64,000 nt of DNA, taken from contig OY747716.1 in assembly GCA_963556495.2 (NCBI GenBank), positions 13,359,571-13,423,570 on the forward strand. Reading direction: 5' to 3'. The DNA is from Valencia hispanica (taxonomy: Eukaryota; Chordata; Actinopteri; Cyprinodontiformes; Valenciidae). Both the position numbers and the translations under genes were made by a program. How positions within the stretch are numbered: the stretch's first letter is position 1; each line of letters begins with the position of its first letter. The notes beneath the pieces were generated by a model. That model did no database searches. It had not been told where the DNA came from and saw only the letters and a list, made by a program, of their open reading frames with translations. This document shows, in pieces, positions 46,221 through 58,200 of the stretch.

Positions 46221-49200
46221 ATGGCGTCTCCCTTTGCTGGGCACAGGTTACTTATGAGAGGAAGGATCCCACTTTTGAAATGCTCAAACACAATCGAAAC
46301 TATTATCCGAAGGAGTGTAGGAACAGAGCCGGTGGTCGCCCAGACCGAGGGAGCTCAAGGAGACGACAGTGGTTAGTATTAGTTCCATTCTTTACTTTAC
46401 AAGTCAGCTGTCGTGCCAAGGGGAAGCCATAACAAACTCCGCAGAGAAAACTCTAGTTTTATTTTTTCTTAGCTCTATTGTAAGGAGCTTGTAGTATTTT
46501 AAATACTACAAACCGCTTTAAGATACGGGTTGTGTGCACATAAAATTCGGCATTGTTTGCGTCCACCAAAGGGAGCTAATTTAATAAAAAATATTAAAGG
46601 GAGCATTTGAAAAAAGCTAATTAGAAAAATAAATTTGTTTTTGAAGTCTATCCTCTGTAACATTTAAAGTCTGTGCATATAGTTTTCACCGAGGGCCAAC
46701 AAGTGGCACAATACAATAAATATTAGTTCAATAAGGATTTTTATGTATAATGATTTAAGTCACATTGTAATAAAATAATAAATAAATCAACAATTTATAT
46801 TTTTTTATTAAATGTAATGAATTCATTGATTAGAGTTTATTTACTAAATATTGGGATTCTCTTTTAGAGTTCATTATGTGACATGTTGGCTTTGTCACCG
46901 CACACCATGTGTTAAACGTTTAAAATGACAGAGCCTAACATCCAATTGGTTAAACTCAGCTGCAGACCAATCACCTTCTTTATGGCATGGTCTGACCCGC
47001 CCTGAAGTAAATTTAATTTCCTGCAACACACCACTGCGAAATATTTCAATAAAATGAATCCCTAAGTATTTATACATGCTTTTCACATGTAATTACAAAA
47101 TGTAATCATTTATTTTCAATGTTTCAATATCTGATAATGCATTTTAAAATATTGAAAAAGTAAAGTAATTATAAATGGATTTGTTTAACGTATCATTATA
47201 TTTATTACTTTTAAGGTATAACAAATAGCTATTTATTCAATAATTTATGTATGTACTGATTTTCAGCATTCTTGGCCCTTTATCATTTGTGGGATATATT
47301 TTCTAAAATTGAGTTTGAGTTTTTTTTTTTTGCTTGATATCTTTAAAAAATCAGCAAATATTTAACACCAAAGTGTAGCAAACAGATCCAAGTTTTAAAA
47401 ATATTGATAAAGTTATCTTTTAAAAACAATATGCTAACGGTTTATGGGAAACCCAATTATAATCATGTGTGTGTATAAACCCATAATAATTCACAATGCT
47501 TATATGTTAGGAGTGTATTATTATTACTTGTTGCGTGCCTGTCCGTTGAGGTCGGATATATCAAAATGATAATGAGCTCAGTAGCTGATTTAATATCTTT
47601 AATTTCATGTTAAAGAGTAACTAAACCCTAAAACAACTTTTTTTTGCTTCTAAACTGTATAAATGGGTATTTACCAATGCAGTCTTTCAGTTTCTGGGAT
47701 TTTTTTTACATTTTGGTGTAAACTTGTTTAATTCTACACTTTTTGGTCTAAAAACGTCTTAGTGCTGCCCCCTTAGGGTTGAACGGTGGCTACTGCATTT
47801 GAATTTTGGGATTGGTGGAGAGCGGTACATCTTTATGTCACAGGCATTGACTGTGTCACAGGCATGGTCTCACAGACATACCCCTCCGTTCTTTCTGGCA
47901 CCGCACACTTTGTAGGATTTTCAAATGTTGTCTGGGGGCGGGGTTATGATTTTTCAGGGGATTCAGTTACACTTTAAAGTTCATAATTGTCTCTTTATAT
48001 TTTAAACCAACAAAAAAAGACTGAGCATTGAGACTGCTGAAGGAGGAGCAGCCTCTCTTTGTCTCTCTCCTGATTTCCCCTCACTTTATTTTCTTTTCTG
48101 TTTGCTTTTCTTGTTTTCTTTTCTTTTCTTAACTTTTTCTTAGTTACTTTATCTACCCAGCCCCTGGAGTTACTGTATTGGACCGGATCTCTTCTTGGAT
48201 TACTTTTTTATGGACTTATCAACATGGCTTTTTGCTCAGCTGAGGATTTTGAAAAACTGCTCCACAGAATTGAGGGCATTGAAACAAAGCTACGTCGTCT
48301 GGAAATTAATTTTGATCTCCACGCTGATTATGGAAAGGACACAACTTTACCGTTGAATACACACACGGAGGAACAGCCTCGCAGCCCGGTGTTACATCGG
48401 TCTAACCGTGTCACAGAGACTCCCTCAGCCAACAGGCGCCTGAGCGGTAGAACTCTGCACTCTAATGAAGACTGGGCAGCTTTAAAGCGCACGGAATCAT
48501 CAACCCCAGCCCATTCTCCGAGGAAGAAAAAGCAAAAGAAACTCCAGCACAGAGAAAGCTCTGAACCCAGACCTGTCGCTTCTGCTAAAAGTAAACAAAA
48601 GAGGTTTCACCCAAAAACAAAAGATATTTCTCCACCTGGAATCCCGCTGAAAAACAGATTCGCAGCTTTGAGTTCCCCGAAAGATGACGCAGCCTCCGGG
48701 ACCAGTCAAAGCCACCAGGAGAAACCCAGCTGCATCAAACGGACACATAACAAAGTAAGAGCCCCCCCAGCAAAGATTGTTATCATACAAGACTGATCAG
48801 TTAATGGAATTGAGGCTTTTTGTAGCAAGAACACCAGAGTTTATACCTGCTACAAAAATACAGTGAGAGAAATATCAGAAAAAATCCAGAACATCTTGGA
48901 CCAACATCCTACTCTGGAAAAGCTTGTCATTCACGGTGTATCAGCAGATATCGCGATGAGACAATCAGAGATTCTGAAGAGAGACTTTTCTGATCTCCTA
49001 CAGAGACTTGATGTACTTAACGTAAACATCCTCATTAGCGGACCAGTCCCTGAAGGGAATGATGAAAGATTTAGCAGACTCCGCATGCTCCATAAATGGT
49101 TGAAGAAACAATCAGCTGAGAAATCGTTCACATTTATTAATAATTTCAAAGTATTTGGAAGTGCTTTTCATCTGTTCAAAGAAGGGATACATTATCTGGA

Positions 49201-52200
49201 ATATCTGGCGACATCAAATCCTACCTGAAACTGCTGGCTAAAGATAAGCGTAAATACAGTAAGATTGTTATTCACGCTGGCGGTAATGACACCCGGTTAC
49301 GCCAATCGGAGGTCACTAAAATTAGTGTTGCTTCGGTGTGTAAGTTTGCCAAAACACTGTCAGACTCGGTAATCTTTTCTGGTCCCCTGCCTGATCGGAC
49401 AAGTGACATGTTTAGCCGCATGCTGTCATTCCATCAAGGGTTGTCTAGGTGGTGTCCTGCAAATGATGTGGGCTACATTGATAACTGGAGAACTTTTTGG
49501 GGAAAACCTGGTCTGATCCGGAGAGACGGCATCCATCCCACTTTGGATGGAGCAGCTCTTCTTTCTAAGAATATGGCCGAATTTATTAGTCCTCCAAAAC
49601 ACTGACAACCCGGGGTCAAGACCAGGAAGCAGAGTTGTAGTTTAACCCACCTCTCTGCTGCTTCTGTACTGTTGCCCACCCATTACCCTATAGAAACAGT
49701 GTCTTGCCCACGGCCAAAATTAAATGGATTAAAAGTTAAGCCAACAAAAGCAAATTATGGAAATCTCATAAAAATAAATACAACTTTGACTGAACAGAAA
49801 AATAAATCTATTAAATGTGGTTTATTAAACATAAGATCTCTCTCCTCAAAGACTTTGTTAGTAAATGACTTGATTTGTGATAATCATATTGATTTCCTTT
49901 GTCTCACAAAAACCTGGTTGCAGCAGGAGGATTATGTCAGTATAAATGAGTCAACTCCTTCCAGTTATTTACATTTTCATATTCCTAGAAGTACTGGGCG
50001 AGGAGGAGGAGTTGCAACCATTTTTCGTTCTGATTTACTAATTAGTCCCAGACCAATTGATAGCTACAGTTCTTTTGAACATCTAACCCTTAATTTTCCT
50101 CATCCAAGTTGCAAAACATTAAGACCATTTTTGTTTGTGGTTTTGTATCGTCCACCAGGCCCTTACTCTCAATTCTTGGATCAGATCTCACATTTTTTAT
50201 CTGATTTAGTATTAAGTACTGATAGGGTTATTATAGTGGGGGACTTTAATATTCATGTGGATACTGAAAGTGATAGCCTAAATGCAGCCTTTAGTTCTAT
50301 TTTAGACTCAATTGGCTTTACTCAAAAAGTACAGGGATCTACCCACTTGGGCAAACACACTTTGGACCTTGTACTGACATACGGTATTGAGTGTGAGGAA
50401 ATAACAGTCCACCCACATAACCCGGTCCTGTCTGACCAATTCTTAATAACTTTTGAATTTAGTTTAACTGACCATCTTAAATCTGAAAGAAAATTTCATT
50501 ATAGTAGAGCTTTATCAGACAATGCTGTAACAATTTTTAAAGAATCTGTTCCATTCTTACTTTCCTTAGTGTCTCAGGGTAACACAGTGGATGGCAGCAA
50601 TTCTATCTCTAACCCTTCAGAGGTTGATGATCTGGTTCGCAGCGTTACGTCCTCATTGCGTTTGGCATTAGATAGTGTAGCCCCCCTAAAAAAGAAAGTG
50701 GCTAGCCATAGGAGGCTGACTCCTTGGTTCAACGCAGAGTTGCGTACTTTAAAGCAGAATACTAGGAAGTTGGAGAGAAAATGGCGCTCTACATACCTAG
50801 AGAATTCCTATTTAACCTGGAATAACAGTCTATTGCTGTATAAAAAGACCCTTCGACAAGCTAGAACAGCATATTTTTCATCATTAATAAGAGGCGAATA
50901 AAAACAATCCTAGGTTTCTTTTTAGTACAGTTGCCAAACTTACACAGAGTCATAGCTCTGTTGAGCCAACTATTCCCCCAGCTCTTAGCAGTGATGATTT
51001 TATGGGATTCTTCATAAATAAAATTAATTCTATTAAAAATAAAATCATTGGCATCCTCCCAAACATGATTACTTCTTCCTCAGTAAATGAGGCAGTATGG
51101 GAAAGAACTGTAGATCCTCAGTTGTGCTTAGGCTGTTTTGATTCAGTCGAGCTTTCGGAATTATCAAAAATATTAGCCTAATCTAAACCTTCAACTTGTA
51201 TGTTGGACCCAATTCCAACCAAATTATTTAAAGAAGTGTTCCATTTGGTTCCTGGCCCCATTTTGGATAGGATGAATCTATCCTTAGTAAACGAATACGT
51301 ACCACAGGAATTTAAAATAGCTGTAAGTAAACCTTTACTCAAGAAAGCTTCCCTTGATCAAGATGACTTAGTGAATTACAGACCTATATCTAACCTTCCT
51401 TTCTTATCCAAAGTCCTTGAGAAAATTGTTGCTAATCAAGTATTTGAGAATTAAACAATAACGAGCTGTTTGAAGAGTTTCAGTCAGGTTTTAGAGCTCA
51501 TCATAGCACTGAAACAGCACTGGTGAAGGTTACTAATGATATTCTCATGGCCTCAGATAATGGACTTGTGTCTGTTCTGGTTTTGTTAGATCTCAGTGCT
51601 GCTTTTGACACAGTCGATCATAATATTCTCTTAGAAAGGCTTGAACATGTTGCAGGGATCAAAGGAACAGCACTAGGCTGGTTTAAATCATATTTGTCTG
51701 ATAGATTCCAGTTTGTTCATCTAAATGATAAATCTTCTTCACTCTCAAGGGTTACTTGTGGAGTTCCACAGGGTTCTGTGCTTGGACCAATTCTGTTCAC
51801 CATATATATGCTCCCAATTGGTAGAATCATTAGACAGCATGGGATAAATTTCCACAGCTATGCAGATGATACACAACTATATTTATCCTTAAATCCTGAT
51901 GAACCCAGTCAGTTAGGTAGATTACAGGCATGTCTGGAAGACATAAAAACATGGATGACCCTAAACATTTTGCTTTTAAATTCTGACAAAACAGAAGTTG
52001 CTGTCTTTGGACCAGAAGTTCTTAAACAGAAACTGATTAGTCAATCACTTCATCTGGATAGCATTAAATTGGCCCCCAGTAATAACGTAAAGAACCTCGG
52101 CGTTATTTTTGACCGAGACTTGACATTTAAATCCCATATTAAACCGGTTTCTAGGATTTCTTTCTTTCACCTCCGGAATATTGCTAAAATTAGAAACATC

Positions 52201-55200
52201 CTGTCCAGGAGTGATGCTGAGAAACTAGTCCATGCATTTGTTACCTCAAGGCTGGACTACTGTAATTCTTTACTACCATTAAAAGCCTTCAGTTGATCCA
52301 AAATGCGGCAGCAAGAGTTCTGATAATATTAAAAAGAGAGATCACATTTCTCCTGTTTAAGCTTCCCTTCATTGGCTCCCTGTTAAATCCAGAATAGAAT
52401 TTAAGATCCTTCTTCTTACATACAAAGCCCTTAATAATCAAGCTCCATCATACATCAGAGATCTAATTGTTCCTTATGTTCCTAACAGAGCCCTTCGCTC
52501 TCAGACTGCAGGTTTACTTGTAGTTCCTAGGATTTCTAAAGTAGAATGGGAGGCAGATCTTTTAGTTATCAGGCTCCTCTCCTGTGGAACCAGCTCCCAG
52601 CTTTAGTCCGTGAGGCAGACACTCTGTTTACTTTTAAGGCCAGGCTTAAAACTTTCCTTTTTGATAAAGCTTATAGCTAGAGTGGCTTAGGTCATCCTGA
52701 GCTATCTCTGTAGTTATGCTGCTATAGGCTTAGACTGCTGGAGGACAGACTTACCAATTTTCTTCACTCTGCTACTTCCTTTTCCCCTACGACTCTCCAG
52801 TTGTATTACAGTACATTCTGTTATTTCGACTGTTAACTTTGTTTTCTCTCAGTGTTTTTCTCTCCATAGAAGCTACACCTGGTCTGGTATCCTGCTTGGC
52901 TGCAATGCCCTGTTGGACGGGGGGCATCGACTGGGATGATCCTCCCAGTAACTGAACATCCACTGTGTCCTGTTATCAACTTTTTACTTTCTGTAACATA
53001 GAAAGTTCTCTTATATCAGATCTACTGTTCCTTCTGTGTCTCTGCTCTGTCTTGTCAAACCCCCAGACGGTCGTGGCAGATGGCCGCTCCTACTGAGCCT
53101 GGTTCTGTTGGAGGTTTCTTCCTGTTAAAGGGGAGTTTTTCCTCTCCACCGTCGCTACATGCTTGCTCAGTATGAGGGATTGCTGGTGGATTGCTGTGGT
53201 TGGAAAGTCTGCATCAACGGGGCCCAACCTCACGCCAATGACTGACGCAATCTGCTGGGATTCCTTAAATAGGAAACTTTTTAACTGATTGGAATGTTTG
53301 TATAAATGTATTGAAATGACTTCTTGTTAAGTGCCTTGAGATGACATCTGTTGTGAATTGGCGCTATATAAAAAAACTGAACTGAATTGAATTGAATTGA
53401 ATCTGAAAAAGGCCGGAGTAAGGCTGTTGGCAGCAAACATTTTCTCTTATCAAAATCAGAAAGCAAAAACACTTGCTCCCAAAAGCTGACCTTGAGGCGC
53501 CCATGGATATCAGAGAAAAAAAAACAGCAAGTCATGATGACACCACAGGAACGAACAGATAAACAACCATCAGAGATTAAGTCTTCATCTTCCTGTGACT
53601 CAGCCACATCAAATGATTCTCCATTTAGAAACTTTACAGACAGACTGAATGAGCAAATCAAATTTGGGACACAATTAACACCTAAACTTAGAGTACACCA
53701 AACCCCTTGGACCAGTGTCAATAAGCCTGGGAGTTTCCCCCCACTGATTATTACAGATATTTGAGGGAACCGGGCAGTAAATCTACCCCTACTGTCTCCC
53801 AGAACTCGCCCGGCACCCCCCCCTGAGTCTTAAGATTTCAGTGATTATCAGCAACAGGAAACATATACTGTTAACCACACGCTCTCATATTAAACAAAAT
53901 CTCAAATTGATAACCTATCAGAAGGTTCAGCTGCCCATCATCACAATACTTAAGTTAGCTTTATTAAACATTAGATCTCTATCCAGGAAGTCTTTTCTTA
54001 TCGATGACTTCATCACTGAGCATCATTTACATGCCCTTTTTTTATCAGAAACTTGACTAGATGAAAATAACGAAACAACTGAATTGATAGAATCTACTCC
54101 TCCAAATTACAATTTCTGAAGCGAGAGTAGGAAACACAGACGAGGTGGAGGCGTAGCCACCATTTTTCACAACTCCATGAACTTTAAAAAGATAACCCTG
54201 GGCACGTTTGATTCTTTTGAATACCTAGCCACCCAGATAAATGAGCCTAAAAAAGCTTTATTTCTAAGTTTATATAAACCACCAAAACTTAACTCTAACT
54301 TCTTTAATGATGTCATTGACCTTCTTTCTGTAATATGTATCGACTATGACCGACTAATCATTGTGGGGGATTTTAACATCCATACCGACGACCCCCAAGA
54401 TAGACAAGCAAAAACATTAGGAGATGCTCTCCACAACTTCGGCCTGATCCAGCATGTCAAACAACCAACACACAATAAAGGACACACTCTGGACTTAATT
54501 ATCAGCAAAGGGTTAAATATTTCCAACATCTCTGTAATTAATATTGCGTTATCTGACCATTTCTGTATTTTCTTTGAAAGTACCATCTCTGCTAAATTAT
54601 CCAGCCACAGTAAGACCACTATAAAAAAGCGTTTTCTAGGGGACAGTTCAGTAGAAACCTTTAAACGTATTTACCCTTCCACCACATCCCCCTCATCTCC
54701 CAACTTAAACTCAGTAAATAAGCTGGTAGATGATTTCCTTGCGAAAATCTCAGACATCATGGATTCCATTGCTCCAACTAAAGTGAAAGTAGTCTCAGGT
54801 AGAAAAAAGTCTCCGTGGACAAGTAATCCACTGGTACGTAGTGAAAAAAGAGGGTGTCGACGAGCCAAGAGAAAATGGCGGAAAACTCGACTCCAGGTTC
54901 ACTGTGAGATCTACAAAGAGAGACTAAATAGATATCAGCTAACTATAAAAGAAGCTAGGGAATCATTCTATTCTGAAATCATCAACAGAAACATTAATAA
55001 TGCACGGACTCTATTTGCAACAGTGTAAAGACTAACTAATCCTTTAGTGACAGTAGCCCCAGAACTAAACTCTACCAGGGCCTGCAATGAATTTGCCAGC
55101 TTTTTCACTGAAAAGATTCTAACAATTAGACGGACAATCTGTACCTCAATATCGAACCCACAACCAGTGCGATCCCAAATCAACAACAATGTAGAGATAA

Positions 55201-58200
55201 TGTCTGAATTCCACGAATTAAACCAGAACAGCCTTGAAAAAATCATTATCCAATTAAGCTCCTCCTCTTGCTGTCTTGATATCCTACCCACAGCTTTTCT
55301 AAAGAAAGTTCTTCCTGTTATTGGGTCTGATCTTGTTCAAATAGTGAACTCATCCCTCCTGTCAGGTGTCTTCCCTCAGGCTTTAAAAACAGCAGTTATT
55401 AAACCACTACTAAAGAAGAAGAATCTGGACAACACGTTAATGCAGAACTACAGGCCGATCTCTAATCTTCCATTCATCAGTAAGATTATTGAAAAACAGG
55501 ATGAAACTCAGCTTTACATTACAATGTCACCAGGTGACTTTGAACCCATTCAAACCCTAAATAAATGCATTGACCAAATAAATGGATGGATGTGCCATAA
55601 CTTTCTCCAGCTGAATAGAAACAAAACTGAAGTAATCATTTTTGGACCCAAAGAGGAATGATCAAGAGTCAGCACACAGCTTCAGTTAATACAGCTAGAA
55701 ACTACTGATCAGGCACGAAACCTAGGTGTAGTAATGGACTCAGACCTGAACCTCCAGGGTCACATAAAGGCAATAACAAGGTCAGCCTTCTATCACCTGA
55801 AGAACATCTCTAGGATTGAAGGTATGATGTTGCAACAGGACCTAGAAAAACTCTTCCATGCGTTTAACTTTAGTCGGATTGATTACTGCAACAGCATCTT
55901 CACAGGTCTGCCTAAAAAGTCAGACAGCTGCAGCTGATCCAGAACGCTGCCGCTCGCGTCCTCACTAGAACCAGGAAAGTAGATCACATCACCCCAGTTC
56001 TAAAGTCCTTACACTGGCTCTCTGTAGCTCAGAGAATTGTCTTCAAAATACTCCTACTAGTTTATAAATTATTACATGGCTTAGCACCAAAATATGTTGA
56101 AGACCTGTTGTCACGGTACCAACCCCCAAGACCACTCAGATCCTCCAACTCCAGCCTACTAAACATCCCTAGACTCAGAACTAAACATGGAGAAGCAGCT
56201 TTCAGTTTCTATGCTCCCCTTATCTGGAACAGACTTCCTGACGAGTGTAGAGCTGCTGAAACTCTGAACTGCTTTAAATTGAGACTAAAAACCCATCAGT
56301 TTAGAATTGCTTTCAATTAAATGCTTGATGTCATATGTATGAAATGTGTTCATGCTCTCTTACTTGATTGATCTTTCTCTTACTTTATTGTGTATCATGT
56401 GTAATGTGTGTTTCTTTTACTTTTAATTTCCATTGTTTTGTTTTTTTTAAATCACCAAATCATGTAAAGCACCTTAAATTAACCTGCTGTTAAAAGTGTG
56501 CTATACAAATAAAATTGCCTTGCCTTGCCTTGTTTGAAATCAGAGGTGGGAACATTAGTAAAAACTTTTACTCAAGTACAAAGTAGTAATCCAAAGAATT
56601 ACTCAAGAGTAAAAAAAGTATTTGGTAAAGAGGCTACAGTAGGTAATGTATATATCTTGCTTTATTACTGTTCTTACTTTATATGTTTTAACTGTGTTTT
56701 ACTGCTATTTTAATTTTACCCCCTAATCATGTAAAGCACATTGAATTACCTTGTTGTTGAAAGTGTGCTATACAAATACAATTGCCTTGCCTATGTTAGA
56801 CCAGGGTAAGTCACTCCGACTCAACCTCCAATTGGCAAAACAGCCTCAGCAGATAGAAAATAACATTAATATGATTAAGCTTGTGTACAAACAAGAGGTC
56901 TGAATTCAGCATAAACTGTGCATAGCATGGTTAAAACAAGATTGTTCTTCATTCAGTAAAGTTACTTGCAGTGGATAGAGTAGGCAGAATTTTTACTCAA
57001 GTAAGAGTAGAGATATGTCATAAAAATATTACTTAAGTAAAAGTAAAAAGTACAGTGTAGTAAAACTATTCCTAAAAGTAATTTTTTTTTTGTTTCTACC
57101 CATTTCTGAATTTAGTATCTCATTTTTAGCTTGAAGCTTTAAATGTTATCTGCTCAACAACGGTCATGATCAGTGTTAATGTGTGAGATGGCAGCATAAT
57201 GCTGTAGGCCTTTTTTTTTTATTTTTTTTTTTACAACATTAAACTTTCAGTTACACAATCAAAACCTAGACATAAGTAGATGCTGCAATAAGCCATTGGC
57301 AACAACCTTTAGATCTAATATAAATCTATCTGTTCTGTCAAAAATGCCTTCATCGTTTACTACCAAAAGCATGAACTTTAATATCCCACAGCAACTTGTT
57401 GTGTATATATTGTTTTGAACTGTTAAGCTTCATTAATGTCTAATAATTTTTTTTTCTACTAAAGATGTCACATAATCCAGTTGGATAAAGGGAAAAAAAG
57501 TGAATATGGTTCAATAATGCTTGATCCACTGTATGAGACTTATTTTGAATTAGAACGGGATTTTCACACTAATATCTCTCCCTAGATTAAGTATGTCGTC
57601 TCCTGAGAGAAAATCTGTAATTATGGTTGTTGTCCTGCTGTCACCAGGAGACAAAAAAGATGGACCCAAGTGTTTGTATGAGGTCATGGCAGACAGACAA
57701 GAACAGGCAGAGAAATCTGTTCTCATCAGCTGCCCATCCAGAACCAGCGAGAAAACGTTCCTCAAGTTTCTATCAAAGCATGGCGACATTAAGAAGCACT
57801 TCTTTTATGAAAGTTTTGTAAGTAAGAGACTACCAATTACATAAGCACTATACCGTGTTTTCTGTGTTTAAGCTTCACCTCCCATTTGAGATTTTCTCCC
57901 TGTGTTTGATGAAACTGTGGGTTCTGACCTTCAGGGCGTCTACGCCGTTGTGGAGTTTGTCAGCCGTGACAGTGTTGTCTCTTTACTTGAGTCAGCCGCC
58001 ATTCCAAGTGTCAGCCATGAATGCATGGTACCGTATAAATCCAGACTTCTGTCACTGAGAAACCACAGCTTGGGTGCCTCACCAGTCCAAAAGCCGGGTT
58101 TCCCGTGCCAGCCTCAAGCCACTGCTTCCATCAATAAGCTCATCCAGAGCCTGTCCAGGAAGGAGAGTGTAAGCATATGTATCATCAATACAGTGGGGAG

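Larger units (their letters stand above)
48020..53402 (+). mobile_element. L2-type LINE copy C, near full length
   Basis: A plus-strand element in MTPAP intron 1. It comprises a 5' UTR (CTGCTGAAGGAGGAGCAGCC near 48036), an esterase-type ORF1 (48224-49605), ORF2 endonuclease plus RT (49672-52680), and a ~720-bp 3' UTR ending GAATTGGCGCTATATAA plus GAATT repeats. Esterase-bearing ORF1 is typical of the CR1/L2 group. It is inactive through several frame breaks. It lies in sense orientation with MTPAP. Confidence 0.9.

Noticed and set aside
46202..46432. 76-codon plus-strand frame at the MTPAP 5' end
   Set aside because: It is out of frame with the real exon 1 (ATG 46221), whose product fits a presequence and whose phase joins exon 2.
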